Shown here: piece after piece, positions 29,128 to 39,247 of the stretch
Layout of the letters: each line of letters starts with the position of its first letter
Numbering within the stretch: the stretch's first letter is position 1
Assembly (NCBI RefSeq): GCF_020711195.1
Contig: NZ_JAJFAT010000008.1
Location: forward strand, 57,966 to 121,965
Direction: 5' to 3'
DNA: 64,000 nucleotides
DNA from: Halanaerobium polyolivorans
GTDB taxonomy: Bacteria; Bacillota; Halanaerobiia; Halanaerobiales; Halanaerobiaceae
Made by a program: the position numbers and the translations under genes
The notes under the pieces: model-generated
Told to the model about the DNA's origin: nothing
Database searches by the model: none
Seen by the model: only the letters and a program-made list of their open reading frames with translations

Positions 29128-29418
29128 TTAGAGGCCTTCATATATTTCTATTTCATCGTCCTCAGCTAATGTTACTAAAGCTTTTTTCCAGTCAGGCTTT
29201 TTCCCTTCATGGAAGCCGAGTCTTCTTTTTTTACCTCTAACATTCATTGTATTAACATTTATAACTTTTACTTTGAATATCTCTTCAACTGCATTTCTAA
29301 TTTCAACTTTATTAGAATTTTTTGCTACTTTAAAAGTATAGGTATTTGCTTCTTCCATCTGTTCCATACTATTTTCTGAAATTATAGGTGCTATGATAAT
29401 ATCTCTTGCATCTTTCAT
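29128..29418 (-). CDS. rplW: 50S ribosomal protein L23
   Basis: 96 residues. uL23, the tunnel-exit docking site for trigger factor and SRP: DIIIAPIISENSMEQMEEANTYTFKVAKNSNKVEIRNAVEEIFKVKV then NTMNVRGKKRRLGFHEGKKPDWKKALVTL. Its start overlaps the rplD end by 4 bp. Confidence 0.98.
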   Translation of the reverse strand: MKDARDIIIAPIISENSMEQMEEANTYTFKVAKNSNKVEIRNAVEEIFKVKVINVNTMNVRGKKRRLGFHEGKKPDWKKALVTLAEDDEIEIYEGL

Positions 29419-30044
29419 TCTCCCAGCACCTCCTCAATCATCTTGACCGCTTCTTCTATAAAAATAATCATTTCATTATCTAAAAGATCATATGCATTAA
29501 TAGAACCGGCCAGCAGTGTTTTTACATTAGGAATATTTCTAGCTGATAAATAAAGATTATCATCTTTTTCTGGCATTACAATTAATACCTTTTTATCTTC
29601 CAGTTTTAAATCAGCCAGTATCTGTACTACTGCTTTAGTTTTAGGTTTGTCCAGTGCTATTTTATCTAGCAGAACTACCTCATCTCTGTTTACTTTATCA
29701 GTTAAAACAGATTTTAAAGCTAACCTTTTCATTTTTTTAGTCAGTTTTTTGTCATAACTACGGGGAGATGGACCAAATGTTACTCCTCCTCCAACCCATA
29801 GTGGAGAACGGATACTACCATGACGGGCACGACCGGTCCCTTTTTGGCGCCAGGGTTTTCTCCCACCACCACGAACAGCAGATCTGTTTTTAGTAGAAGC
29901 AGTTCCATTTCTACGAGCAGCTAGCTGAGCATTTACTACCTGGTGTACAACATGTTCATTAATTTTATTATTAAAAACAGAGTCATTTAATTCAACCATA
30001 TCTAACTCATTTCCACTCTGATCAAATTTTGCAACCTGCGGCAT
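29415..30044 (-). CDS. rplD: 50S ribosomal protein L4
   Basis: 209 residues. uL4 with the tunnel loop STKNRSAVRGGGRKPWRQKGTGRARHGSIRSPLWVGGGVTFGP. In E. coli L4 represses its own S10 operon; no such leader element could be recognised before rpsJ here. Confidence 0.98.
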   Translation of the reverse strand: MPQVAKFDQSGNELDMVELNDSVFNNKINEHVVHQVVNAQLAARRNGTASTKNRSAVRGGGRKPWRQKGTGRARHGSIRSPLWVGGGVTFGPSPRSYDKKLTKKMKRLALKSVLTDKVNRDEVVLLDKIALDKPKTKAVVQILADLKLEDKKVLIVMPEKDDNLYLSARNIPNVKTLLAGSINAYDLLDNEMIIFIEEAVKMIEEVLGE

Positions 30045-30070
30045 CTAAAATCCTCCTTTCTTTAACTTAT

Positions 30071-30691
30071 TTAATTTTTAGCTGATTTAATTTCAAGTAT
30101 TGTTTTTTTGCTTCCCGGTACTGAACCAGAAATTAATAAAACATTACGCTCTAAATCAACTTTTACTATTTCTAAGTTTTCTTCTGTAACTCTAGTGTGT
30201 CCCATTCTACCGGGCATCTTTTTACCTTTAAATACTCTTCTTGCATCAACAGATCCAATCGAACCTGGTGCACGGTGAAAGTGTGATCCGTGAGTCATCG
30301 GCCCAGTATGATGATTCCATCTTTTAATATTACCCTGGAATCCTTTACCTTTAGAAACACCGCTTACATTTACGATATCTCCTGCTTCAAATATATCTGC
30401 ATTAACCTCACTACCTTCACTTAATTCAAGGTCTATACCTTTAAATTCTCTTAAGTATTTTTTAGGTTCAAGGTTACGGCTTTCAAATTGGCCAAGTTCT
30501 GGTTTGTTTAATCTGTGCTTTTTAACTTCACCAAAACCTAATTGTACGGCATCATAACCATCTTTTTCTGTAGTTTTAATCTGTGTAACAACACAGGGGC
30601 CGGCCTCAACTACAGTTACCGGTACAACATCTCCATTATCTTTAAAATACTGAGTCATCCCCAGTTTTTTTCCTAAAATAGCTTTCGCCAT
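30071..30691 (-). CDS. rplC: 50S ribosomal protein L3
   Basis: 206 residues. uL3: AILGKKLGMTQYFKDNGDVVPVTVVEAGPC, then VSGVSKGKGFQGNIKRWNHHTGPMTHGSHFHRAPGSIG, the loop that reaches the peptidyl-transferase centre. Second gene of the S10 operon, 21 nt after rpsJ. Confidence 0.98.
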   Translation of the reverse strand: MAKAILGKKLGMTQYFKDNGDVVPVTVVEAGPCVVTQIKTTEKDGYDAVQLGFGEVKKHRLNKPELGQFESRNLEPKKYLREFKGIDLELSEGSEVNADIFEAGDIVNVSGVSKGKGFQGNIKRWNHHTGPMTHGSHFHRAPGSIGSVDARRVFKGKKMPGRMGHTRVTEENLEIVKVDLERNVLLISGSVPGSKKTILEIKSAKN

Positions 30692-30712
30692 GGCCTAATA
30701 CACCTCCTGACA

Positions 30713-31024
30713 TTAAAGTTTAATTTCTATATTTACTCCTGCGGGCAAATCAAGCCTCATCAGAGAGTCTACAGTTTTAGATGTAGGATCGAGTATATCG
30801 ATCAAACGTTTGTGTGTTCTCATTTCAAATTGTTCTCTTGCATCTTTATGAACATGAGGTGAGCGAAGTACTGTAAATACCTCTTTCTCAGTTGGAAGAG
30901 GTACCGGACCAGATACATCTGCACCTGTTCTTTCAGCAGTTTCAACAATTTTTTCTGCTGACTGATCGAGGAGCTCATGTTCATAAGCTTTAAGGCGAAT
31001 CCTTATTTTTTCATGTTTTGCCAT
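30713..31024 (-). CDS. rpsJ: 30S ribosomal protein S10
   Basis: 103 residues. uS10 (also the NusG-binding transcription factor NusE): [64 protein letters not shown]. First gene of the S10 operon, behind the tuf terminator; no clear own promoter was found in the 87-bp gap. Confidence 0.98.
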   Translation of the reverse strand: MAKHEKIRIRLKAYEHELLDQSAEKIVETAERTGADVSGPVPLPTEKEVFTVLRSPHVHKDAREQFEMRTHKRLIDILDPTSKTVDSLMRLDLPAGVNIEIKL

Positions 31025-31064
31025 TTGCTTACCTCCTTAATCTTTACGATTTAAGCTCAGTTGG

Positions 31065-31113
31065 AGGCATAGAAAAAGCGAGGAGACTTTCTCCTCTGCT
31101 TTTTTTAATGCCT
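31065..31113 (-). terminator. Terminator or attenuator between tuf and rpsJ
   Basis: Minus-strand core hairpin: GAGGAGA, a three-base AAG loop, TCTCCTC, flanked by AAAAAGC and GCTTTTT, giving a terminator that ends in TTTTTC. An outer pairing AGGCAT/ATGCCT (31108-31113 with 31065-31070) brackets it, so the full stem spans about 49 nt. With no obvious promoter after it, partial readthrough into the S10 operon is likely. Confidence 0.75.
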
Positions 31114-32305
31114 ACTCAATAATTTCGGTCACAACTCCAGCTCCAACTGTATGACCACCTTCACGAATTGCAAAACGTAGTCCTTCTTCCATAGCTATTG
31201 GAGTAATTAGCTCTCCTGTCATCTCAATATTATCTCCCGGCATTACCATGTCTACTCCTTCTGGTAAATGAATATCTCCTGTTACATCTGTTGTTCTAAA
31301 GTAAAACTGAGGTCTATATCCATCAAAAAATGGTGTGTGTCTTCCACCCTCATCTTTACTTAGTACATATACCTCTGCATGAAACTTTGTATGAGGTGTT
31401 ATACTTCCAGGCTCTGCTAATACCTGTCCTCTTTCTATATCTTCTCTCTTTACTCCTCTTAATAATGCTCCAATATTATCTCCTGCTACCGCTTCATCCA
31501 GTAACTTACGGAACATCTCTACTCCTGTTACTACTGTAGTTTCTGTTTCTTTGATTCCTACTATTTCTACCTCATCCTGTGGATGTAAGGTTCCTCTTTC
31601 CACACGACCTGTCGCCACTGTTCCACGTCCTGTAATTGAAAATACATCTTCTACAGGCATCAAAAATGGCTTGTCTGTTTCTCTTTGTGGTTCTGGAATG
31701 TAGCTGTCTACTGCTTCCATTAATTCTATAATCTTGCTTCCCCATTCTCCTTGTGGATCTCCATTTTCCAGTGCTTTTAAAGCTGAACCTACTATCACTG
31801 GAATATCGTCTCCTGGGAAGTCATATTCGTCTAATAATTCTCTTACTTCCATCTCTACTAACTCTATTAATTCCTCATCATCTACCATATCTGCTTTGTT
31901 TAGGAATACTACAATACTTGGTACCCCTACCTGTCTTGCCAGCAGGATATGCTCTCTTGTCTGAGGCATAGGTCCATCGGCTGCACTTACTACCAGGATC
32001 GCTCCATCCATCTGAGCTGCTCCTGTGATCATGTTCTTTACATAATCTGCGTGACCTGGACAATCTACGTGAGCATAGTGTCTGTTTTCTGTCTGATACT
32101 CTACGTGAGCTGTTGCTATTGTGATTCCTCTTTCTTTTTCTTCTGGTGCATTATCAATTGTATCAAATGCCCTTACTTCTGCTCCACCGTAGTTTGCCAG
32201 CACTGTTGTGATTGCCGCTGTCAGTGTTGTCTTCCCATGGTCAACATGGCCTATTGTTCCTATGTTAACATGTGGTTTGGTTCTTTCAAATTTCTCTTTT
32301 GCCAT
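31112..32305 (-). CDS. tuf: Elongation factor Tu, copy 1
   Basis: 397 residues. Carries aminoacyl-tRNA to the ribosome as a GTPase. G1 GHVDHGKT, G3 DCPGHADY, G4 NKADMVDD, effector RGITI, and domains II-III through the C-terminal [13 protein letters not shown]. Last gene of the str operon, 40 nt after fusA. Its protein is identical to that of the copy at 46308-47501, and the nucleotide sequence also matches across the gene; only the stop differs (TAG here, TAA there). Confidence 0.98.
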   Translation of the reverse strand: MAKEKFERTKPHVNIGTIGHVDHGKTTLTAAITTVLANYGGAEVRAFDTIDNAPEEKERGITIATAHVEYQTENRHYAHVDCPGHADYVKNMITGAAQMDGAILVVSAADGPMPQTREHILLARQVGVPSIVVFLNKADMVDDEELIELVEMEVRELLDEYDFPGDDIPVIVGSALKALENGDPQGEWGSKIIELMEAVDSYIPEPQRETDKPFLMPVEDVFSITGRGTVATGRVERGTLHPQDEVEIVGIKETETTVVTGVEMFRKLLDEAVAGDNIGALLRGVKREDIERGQVLAEPGSITPHTKFHAEVYVLSKDEGGRHTPFFDGYRPQFYFRTTDVTGDIHLPEGVDMVMPGDNIEMTGELITPIAMEEGLRFAIREGGHTVGAGVVTEIIE

Positions 32306-32344
32306 TGGTTTTCTTCCCCCTTAAAAATTTAACTTTTCCTTTTT
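31113..32344. repeat. tuf duplication, unit 1 (1232 bp direct repeat)
   Basis: The coding region plus 39 bp upstream, including the ribosome site, matches 46309-47540 in the same orientation at a distance of 15196 bp. Every stretch compared by eye was identical, and all alternative-frame translations agree. The match ends inside the stop codon on one side and in a T-run on the other, as expected for gene conversion between two tuf copies rather than transposition. Confidence 0.9.
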
Positions 32345-32345
32345 G

Positions 32346-34412
32346 TTATTCTCCAATAATTTCTTTTGCAATATTTTTAGGTGCTTTCTCATAATGAGAG
32401 AACTGCATAGTATATGTCGCTCTACCTTGAGTTTTTGATCTTAAATCGGTTGCATAACCAAACATCTCAGAAAGAGGTACATAAGCATTTATAACCTGAG
32501 CATTAGCTCTGGAATCCATTCCTTCTACTCTTCCCCGACGTCCGTTTAAATCACCAATAACATCACCCATATATTCCTCTGGTACTACAACTTCAACACT
32601 CATTACTGGTTCTAAAATAGCTGGGTTTGCTTTTTTAGCTCCCTGTCTAAAGCCCATTGAACCGGCAATTTTAAAAGCCATTTCAGAAGAGTCAACTTCA
32701 TGGTAACTACCATCATTTAAAGAAACTTTGATATCAACAACCGGATATCCGGCCATGATTCCATTTTCCATAGCTTCTTTTATTCCATCTTCTACAGAAG
32801 GAATATATTCTTTAGGTATTGCTCCACCGGTAATGTTGTCTTCAAATTCAAATCCTTCACCCTGTTTTTGGGGCTCAATGTCCATTACAACATGACCATA
32901 TTGTCCACGTCCACCGGACTGACGAATGAATTTACCTTCAATACCGCTAACCTTTTTGGTTACAGTTTCACGATAAGCAACCTTAGGCTTACCAATATTT
33001 GCATCAACTTTAAATTCTCTTAAAAGACGATCTACTATTACTTCAAGATGTAATTCACCCATACCCTGAATTATAGTCTGACCTGTTTCTTCATCACTGC
33101 GAACCCTAAATGTTGGGTCTTCTTCTGCCAGCCTCTGTAAAGCTTCTCCTAATTTATCCTGGTCTGCTTTACTTTTGGGCTCAATTGCAACATCAATAAC
33201 AGGTTCCGGAAACTCCATTGATTCTAATACAATCGGATGATCTTTATCACAAAGTGTATCTCCTGTACTTGTATTTTTTAGACCAACTGCAGCACCAAGG
33301 TCTCCTGCATATATTTCATCGCGTTCTTCACGGCGATTAGCATGCATCTGAAGTATACGTCCAACCCTTTCTCTTTTATCAGTGGTTGAATTATATATAT
33401 ATGACCCTGCTTCTAAGGTTCCAGAATACGATCTAAAGAAAGCAAGTTTACCAACATATGGATCTGCCATAATTTTAAAAGCCAGGGCAGAAAATGGAGC
33501 ATCATCATCTGCTGCTCTTGTTTCAGTTTCTTCAGTTTCAGGATTAATTCCTTCAATTGCAGGTACATCAACAGGTGAAGGCATATAATCGATAACTGCA
33601 TCCAGCAGCATCTGTACACCTTTGTTTTTAAATGCTGATCCACAGAGAACTGGAACCACATTTACATTTAATACTGCCTGACGAAGTAATTCTTTAATTT
33701 CATCAGTAGTAACTTCACCTTCTAAATATTTCATCATAAATTCGTCATCTTCTTCAGCCAGGACTTCCATTAATATTTCACGGTACTCCTCAGCTTTTTC
33801 TTGCATCTCTTCAGGTATTTCAACTCTATCAAAATTAACACCAAGTTCATCTTCATAAACAATAGCATCCATCTCAACTAAGTCTACAACACCATCAAAA
33901 CTATCCTCACTTCCAATTGGAAGTTGAATTGGTACTGCATTAGCACCAAGTCTATCTTTCATCATCTCAACAGCTCTGAAAAAATCTGCTCCCATTCTAT
34001 CCATTTTATTTACAAAGGCTATTCTGGGAACTTTATATTTATCAGCCTGTCTCCAGACAGTTTCGGATTGTGGTTCTACACCACCTACAGAACAGAAAAG
34101 TGCAATTGCACCATCCAGAACTCTAAGTGATCTCTCTACCTCTACAGTGAAGTCCACGTGTCCGGGCGTATCTATAATGTTAATTCGATTGTTATCCCAT
34201 TGACAGGTAGTTGCAGCAGAAGTAATTGTAATACCTCTTTCCTGCTCCTGTTCCATCCAATCCATTACAGATGCACCATCATGTGTTTCTCCCATTTTAT
34301 GAACTCGACCTGTATAATAAAGAATTCTTTCGGTTGTAGTCGTTTTTCCAGCATCAATATGTGCCATTATTCCAATGTTACGTGTTTTTTCTAGTGGAAA
34401 TTGTCGGGCCAC
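32346..34412 (-). CDS. fusA: Elongation factor G
   Basis: 688 residues. GTPase driving translocation. G1 AHIDAGKTT, effector [27 protein letters not shown], followed by domains II-V ending in [22 protein letters not shown]. Full length, one copy in the window. Lies between rpsG and tuf in the str operon. Confidence 0.98.
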   Translation of the reverse strand: MARQFPLEKTRNIGIMAHIDAGKTTTTERILYYTGRVHKMGETHDGASVMDWMEQEQERGITITSAATTCQWDNNRINIIDTPGHVDFTVEVERSLRVLDGAIALFCSVGGVEPQSETVWRQADKYKVPRIAFVNKMDRMGADFFRAVEMMKDRLGANAVPIQLPIGSEDSFDGVVDLVEMDAIVYEDELGVNFDRVEIPEEMQEKAEEYREILMEVLAEEDDEFMMKYLEGEVTTDEIKELLRQAVLNVNVVPVLCGSAFKNKGVQMLLDAVIDYMPSPVDVPAIEGINPETEETETRAADDDAPFSALAFKIMADPYVGKLAFFRSYSGTLEAGSYIYNSTTDKRERVGRILQMHANRREERDEIYAGDLGAAVGLKNTSTGDTLCDKDHPIVLESMEFPEPVIDVAIEPKSKADQDKLGEALQRLAEEDPTFRVRSDEETGQTIIQGMGELHLEVIVDRLLREFKVDANIGKPKVAYRETVTKKVSGIEGKFIRQSGGRGQYGHVVMDIEPQKQGEGFEFEDNITGGAIPKEYIPSVEDGIKEAMENGIMAGYPVVDIKVSLNDGSYHEVDSSEMAFKIAGSMGFRQGAKKANPAILEPVMSVEVVVPEEYMGDVIGDLNGRRGRVEGMDSRANAQVINAYVPLSEMFGYATDLRSKTQGRATYTMQFSHYEKAPKNIAKEIIGE

Positions 34413-34457
34413 TATTCTCCCCCCTTATATATATTATACATCCATCACGCAACTAAA

Positions 34458-34925
34458 TTACCACCTATAATGAGCAAAAGCTCTGTTTGCTTCAGCCATA
34501 CGATGGACTTCTTCTTTCTTTCTAACTGCGCCGCCTGTATTATTATATGCATCCATTAATTCTCCAGCAATTCTTTCCCTCATGGTTCTTTCGTTGCGTG
34601 CTCTGGCAGATGTAACTAACCAGCGCAGACTTAAAGTAATTTTACGATTTTCATCAACTTCTACAGGTACCTGATAATTTGAACCACCAACACGTCTTGA
34701 TTTAACCTCAAGTGCAGGTTTTATATTTTCCAGTGCTTCATTAACTACTGTTAATGCATCTTCACCAGTTTGTTCAGAAATTATATCAAGGGCACTGTAA
34801 AATGCTTTTTCGGCCAGCCCTTTTTTACCATCTAACATTAATTTATTAATAATTCTACTTACAATAACATCATCATATACCGGATCTGGCGTAACGTCTC
34901 TTTTTTCAGCTCTATTTTTGCGCAC
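34458..34925 (-). CDS. rpsG: 30S ribosomal protein S7
   Basis: 155 residues. uS7: [46 protein letters not shown], then [65 protein letters not shown]. Head nucleation protein at the mRNA exit. 15 nt after rpsL. Confidence 0.98.
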   Translation of the reverse strand: MRKNRAEKRDVTPDPVYDDVIVSRIINKLMLDGKKGLAEKAFYSALDIISEQTGEDALTVVNEALENIKPALEVKSRRVGGSNYQVPVEVDENRKITLSLRWLVTSARARNERTMRERIAGELMDAYNNTGGAVRKKEEVHRMAEANRAFAHYRW

Positions 34926-34940
34926 TAAAATCCCCCCTTT

Positions 34941-35312
34941 TTATTTCGGTTTTTTAACACCATACTTGGAGCGTCCTTGTTTCCTGTCTTCAACTCCAGC
35001 TGTATCAAGTGCTCCTCTAACAATATGATATCTAACACCTGGTAAGTCTTTAACTCTTCCACCTCTAACTAAAACAACAGAGTGTTCCTGTAAATTATGT
35101 CCAATACCAGGAATATAGGCTGTAACCTCTTTTCCATTAGTTAAACGTACACGAGCTACTTTTCTTAAAGCAGAGTTAGGCTTTTTAGGAGTAGCGGTAT
35201 ATACTCTTGTACAGACACCCCTTTTCTGTGGAGAACCCTCCAAAGCAGGAGCGGAAGTCTTCTTTTTAGTCTGGTCACGACCTTTACGGATCAACTGACT
35301 AATTGTCGGCAT
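34941..35312 (-). CDS. rpsL: 30S ribosomal protein S12
   Basis: 123 residues. uS12, decoding-centre protein: [39 protein letters not shown] then [11 protein letters not shown] and [18 protein letters not shown]. Both lysines that change in classical streptomycin resistance are the susceptible residues. The frame stays open to 35378, but the ATG at 35312 has GGAGG 7-8 nt upstream and gives the normal length. Confidence 0.98.
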   Translation of the reverse strand: MPTISQLIRKGRDQTKKKTSAPALEGSPQKRGVCTRVYTATPKKPNSALRKVARVRLTNGKEVTAYIPGIGHNLQEHSVVLVRGGRVKDLPGVRYHIVRGALDTAGVEDRKQGRSKYGVKKPK

Positions 35313-35332
35313 GCAATCCCACCTCCTTCCAA

Positions 35333-35575
35333 TTATTTCAATAAAGCTGCAGTAGCTGCAGAAACATCGATTCCACATACTCTGCCCAGTTCACTTTTAC
35401 TTGCAAATATTTCGATAGGAATATTATTATCTTTAACAGCCTGTAAAATTTTTAATTTAAGAGGCTGGTCAATATCTTCGGCCAAAAAAATCTTTTTAAC
35501 TTCATCATTTTGAATAGCTTTTAAAGTTTGTTTGCTTCCAACAAGCATTTTAATATCATTATTATCTTCTATCAA
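35333..35575 (-). CDS. L7Ae-like ribosomal/kink-turn RNA-binding protein (YbxF family)
   Basis: 80 residues of the L7Ae/L30e/S12e fold: [27 protein letters not shown] and [16 protein letters not shown]. It binds kink-turn RNA in Bacillus relatives. It occupies the usual place between rpoC and rpsL. The start is decided by two things: GGAGG lies 9 nt before a TTG at 35575, while the ATG at 35611 would sit at the predicted transcription start with no ribosome site. Confidence 0.9.
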   Translation of the reverse strand: MIEDNNDIKMLVGSKQTLKAIQNDEVKKIFLAEDIDQPLKLKILQAVKDNNIPIEIFASKSELGRVCGIDVSAATAALLK

Positions 35576-35619
35576 TCTAACTAACCTCCAAAATCCTTCT
35601 TTCCTAAGCACACTTAAAT

Positions 35620-35648
35620 AGTTTAACAGCTTTAGGGCGCCTTGTCAA
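35620..35648 (-). promoter_or_regulatory. Promoter of the str operon
   Basis: Perfect TTGACA (35643-35648), 17 bp, TAAACT (35620-35625) on the minus strand, with the start near 35613. It lies directly after the rpoC terminator and drives the L7Ae-like gene, rpsL, rpsG, fusA and tuf. Confidence 0.82.
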
Positions 35649-35656
35649 GAATAAAA

Positions 35657-35733
35657 TCAAAAGAGATTCTCCCATCAAAATTATAAGAAAATATAAGCCA
35701 AATGATCTTAATATTATAATGGGAGAATTGCTC
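35657..35733 (-). terminator. Terminator of rpoBC
   Basis: Arms GAG(C)AATTCTCCCAT and ATGGGAGAATCTC on the minus strand pair across a loop of about 40 nt which itself contains AT-rich complementary stretches, followed by TTTTGATTTTATT. It starts 9 nt after the rpoC stop. Confidence 0.65.
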
Positions 35734-35741
35734 TTAAATTA

Positions 35742-38700
35742 CTATTCTACATCTGTTAAAGTTTCTTTAAGATCTTCAAAAAGTGTGCCATCTTCTTTTA
35801 CTACATCTATATCTCTGTAATAGCTCATTCCGGTACCAGCTGGGATTAACTGACCAATAATTACATTTTCTTTTAGTCCCATCAGAGGATCAACCTTACC
35901 TTCTAAAGAAGCTTCGGTAAGTACTCTGGTTGTTTCCTGGAATGAAGCTGCAGATAAGAATGAATCTGTAGCAAGTGAAGCTTTGGTAATACCAAGTAGT
36001 TCTGGTTTTGCCACAGCTGTTTCTTTATTATTAGCAGCTGCTTCTTTATTTGCCTTACGGTAATCATAACGGTTTACAAGTCCACCAGGCAGTAATTCTG
36101 TATCACCAGGTTTGATGATCTTTAGTTTCTTCATCATCTGACGGATAATAACCTCGATATGTTTATCATTAATTTCTACCCCTTGGGAACGATAAACATT
36201 TTGTACCTCTTCTAGAAGATAATTTTGAACTGCTTTTTCACCTTTTACTTTAAGTAAAACATTAGGATCTAATGGTCCTTCAGTCAACTTATCTCCTTCG
36301 GTTACATGATCACCGTCTTTTACAATCATCTTGGAACCATAAGGTATTTTATAGGTTTTCTTTTTACCTTCATCATTTTCGACAACAACTCTTTTGGAAT
36401 TTTTCTTTTCTACTACAGTTACATAACCTTCTCTTTCGGTCATTATAGCCTGACCTTTTGGAGTTCTACCTTCAAAAAGCTCCTCTACTCTAGGCAGACC
36501 CTGAGTAATATCATCTCCAGCAACACCACCTGTATGGAAGGTACGCATTGTCAGCTGGGTTCCAGGCTCACCAATTGATTGGGCTGCAACAATACCAATT
36601 GATTCTCCGATATCTACCAATTTACCTGTTGCAAGGTTTTTACCATAACATTTACGGCAGACACCGTGTTGTGATTCACAGGTAAGAACTGATCTTATTT
36701 TGACTTCTTCTATACCTGCTGCTTCTATTTTATTCATGGTTTTCTTATCGATCATTGTATTAGCTTCTATAATAATATCTCCACTTTCAGGAGAGTGAAT
36801 ATCTTCAGCAGCAAAACGACCCACACATCTTTCTGATAATGGCTCAACAGCTGTTTTACCTTTAGCACCAATTGCTTCAACTGTTATTCCCTGCTCTGTT
36901 CCACAATCTTCTTCTCTAACGATAACATCCTGAGATACATCAACCAACCTTCTGGTTAAATAACCTGAGTCAGCTGTTCTTAAAGCTGTATCTGCTAATC
37001 CTTTACGTGCCCCGTGAGTTGATAAGAAATATTCTAAAACATCAAGACCTTCACGGAAACTTGAACGGATTGGAACATCGATGATTCTTCCTGATGGATC
37101 AGCCATCAGACCCCGCATACCTGCCAACTGAGAAATCTGAGAGGTATTACCACGAGCACCTGAAATTGCCATTATAAAAATGTTATTGCTTTCATCTAAG
37201 TTATCAAGCAGTTCATCTGTGACATCATCTTTGGCTTTGTTCCAGATATCAACAACCTTTTGATAACGTTCGTTTTCTGTAATTGCACCTCTGCGGTAAT
37301 GATTTTCGATTTGATGTACTTTATCCTCTGCATTTGATACAATTTCTTCTTTTGCAGGTGGGATTTCTGCATCACTAACTGCAATGGAAATACCAGATCT
37401 TGTTGCATAATCATAACCCATTTCTTTGATCTTATCCAGTGTTTCAGCAGTTATATCATTACCAACCTCATCATAAAGATCGGTAATTAAATCTCCAAGA
37501 TCACTTTTAGCAATTCTTTTATTTTGATAAGGCATTGTATTTGGTAGTGCTTCATTAAAAATAACTCTACCAATTGTTGTTTCTATCAATTCTCCATTAA
37601 TTCTAACTTTAACTGGTGACTGCAGATGAACTTTGTCAGTTTGATGTGCTCTGACAGCTTCATCACTATTTGCAAATATTTTACCCTCACCGGCTTGACC
37701 TTCTTTAAGAGTAGTTAAGTAAAAGATTCCTAAAACCATATCCTGAGTTGGAATGGTAATTGGACTCCCATCTGAAGGGTTTAATAAATTAGTGGTTGAT
37801 AACATTAAAAGTCTGGATTCTGTTTGAGCCTCAGCTGATAAAGGAAGGTGAACAGCCATCTGGTCACCATCAAAGTCAGCATTATAAGCTGGACAAACCA
37901 GTGGATGTAATTTAATAGCCTTTCCTTCAACCAAAACAGGCTCAAAAGACTGAATACCTAATCTATGCAGTGTTGGTGCCCTGTTTAAAAGTACAGGATG
38001 ATCTTTGATACATTCTTCTAAAATACCCCAAACTGCTTCATCTACATCTTCAACCATTCTTTTAGCATTTTTAATGTTATGAGCATGACCTTCTTCAACT
38101 AAGCCTTTCATTACAAAAGGTTTAAATAATTCTAAAGCCATTTTTTTAGGTAAACCACACTGATGCATTTTCAGATCAGGACCAACAACTATAACAGAAC
38201 GTCCTGAATAATCTACCCTTTTACCAAGTAGATTCTGACGGAAACGTCCCTGTTTACCTTTAAGCATATCACTTAAAGATTTAAGGGGTCTATTTCCAGC
38301 TCCAGTGACTGGTCTTCCTCTTCTACCATTATCGATTAAGGCATCTACTGATTCCTGCAGCATCCTTTTTTCATTGCGGATGATAATCTCAGGAGCTCCA
38401 AGATCTAGCAGTCTTTTCAATCTATTATTACGATTTATTACTCTTCTATATAAATCATTTAAGTCAGAAGTAGCAAAGCGACCACCATCAAGCTGAACCA
38501 TAGGTCTTAAATCAGGTGGAATTACAGGAATCGCATCAAGAACCAAGTTAGCAGGATTAAGTTTAGATTCTAAAAGCCCATCCATAACTTCAAGCCTGCG
38601 TACAGCTCTTTTGCGGCGCTGTCCGGTTGCTTCTTTTACTTCTTTTTTTAATTCTCTTACCTCTTTGTCTACATCTATTCTACCCAGTAGTTCTTTAACA

Positions 38701-39221
38701 GCTTCAGCTCCCATTTCAGCTTTGAAACTATTACCGTATTTCATTTTTGCTTCACGATATTCACTTTCAGGCAGCAGCTGTTTTTCGCTTAATGGAGTAT
38801 CACCGGGATCTGTTACTATATAATGAACAAAATAGATTACTTTTTCTAGAGCCCGTGGTGACATATCCATAATTAAACCCAGACGACTGGGGATGCCTTT
38901 GAAATACCAAATGTGTGTGCATGGTGCAGCTAATTCAATATGCCCCATTCTTTCTCTTCTCACTTTAGATCTAGTTACCTCTACTCCACAGCGGTCACAC
39001 ACCACACCTTTATAGCGAACCCGCTTGTATTTTCCACAGTGACATTCGTAGTCTTTGGTTGGACCAAAAATTTTCTCACAGAAAAGCCCATCTTTTTCCG
39101 GCTTTAATGTTCTATAATTAATAGTTTCAGGTTTTTTGACCTCGCCTCGGGACCAGTCACGTATCTGTTCTGCAGAAGCAACTCCGATCCTCATTGAATC
39201 GAAATTATTCACATTTAACAA
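35742..39221 (-). CDS. rpoC: DNA-directed RNA polymerase subunit beta'
   Basis: 1159 residues, normal for Firmicutes, without a large lineage insert. The N-terminal zinc site (CHCG ... CDRCG, about 60-78), the absolutely conserved active-site loop NADFDGDQM (about residue 447) with its Mg-binding aspartates, the second zinc site ([13 protein letters not shown]) and the trigger-loop region [21 protein letters not shown] are all intact. The frame opens with a TTG at 39221 preceded by GGGAGAG. It follows rpoB by 26 nt. Confidence 0.98.
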   Translation of the reverse strand: MLNVNNFDSMRIGVASAEQIRDWSRGEVKKPETINYRTLKPEKDGLFCEKIFGPTKDYECHCGKYKRVRYKGVVCDRCGVEVTRSKVRRERMGHIELAAPCTHIWYFKGIPSRLGLIMDMSPRALEKVIYFVHYIVTDPGDTPLSEKQLLPESEYREAKMKYGNSFKAEMGAEAVKELLGRIDVDKEVRELKKEVKEATGQRRKRAVRRLEVMDGLLESKLNPANLVLDAIPVIPPDLRPMVQLDGGRFATSDLNDLYRRVINRNNRLKRLLDLGAPEIIIRNEKRMLQESVDALIDNGRRGRPVTGAGNRPLKSLSDMLKGKQGRFRQNLLGKRVDYSGRSVIVVGPDLKMHQCGLPKKMALELFKPFVMKGLVEEGHAHNIKNAKRMVEDVDEAVWGILEECIKDHPVLLNRAPTLHRLGIQSFEPVLVEGKAIKLHPLVCPAYNADFDGDQMAVHLPLSAEAQTESRLLMLSTTNLLNPSDGSPITIPTQDMVLGIFYLTTLKEGQAGEGKIFANSDEAVRAHQTDKVHLQSPVKVRINGELIETTIGRVIFNEALPNTMPYQNKRIAKSDLGDLITDLYDEVGNDITAETLDKIKEMGYDYATRSGISIAVSDAEIPPAKEEIVSNAEDKVHQIENHYRRGAITENERYQKVVDIWNKAKDDVTDELLDNLDESNNIFIMAISGARGNTSQISQLAGMRGLMADPSGRIIDVPIRSSFREGLDVLEYFLSTHGARKGLADTALRTADSGYLTRRLVDVSQDVIVREEDCGTEQGITVEAIGAKGKTAVEPLSERCVGRFAAEDIHSPESGDIIIEANTMIDKKTMNKIEAAGIEEVKIRSVLTCESQHGVCRKCYGKNLATGKLVDIGESIGIVAAQSIGEPGTQLTMRTFHTGGVAGDDITQGLPRVEELFEGRTPKGQAIMTEREGYVTVVEKKNSKRVVVENDEGKKKTYKIPYGSKMIVKDGDHVTEGDKLTEGPLDPNVLLKVKGEKAVQNYLLEEVQNVYRSQGVEINDKHIEVIIRQMMKKLKIIKPGDTELLPGGLVNRYDYRKANKEAAANNKETAVAKPELLGITKASLATDSFLSAASFQETTRVLTEASLEGKVDPLMGLKENVIIGQLIPAGTGMSYYRDIDVVKEDGTLFEDLKETLTDVE

Positions 39222-39247
39222 GGGTCTCTCCCCTTTCTATAGTGTAA

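Noticed and set aside
31949..32332. Cys-rich plus-strand frame of 127 codons, repeated at 47145-47528
   Set aside because: It is the antisense of tuf and appears twice only because tuf is duplicated; the Cys richness comes from the reverse reading of tuf codons.
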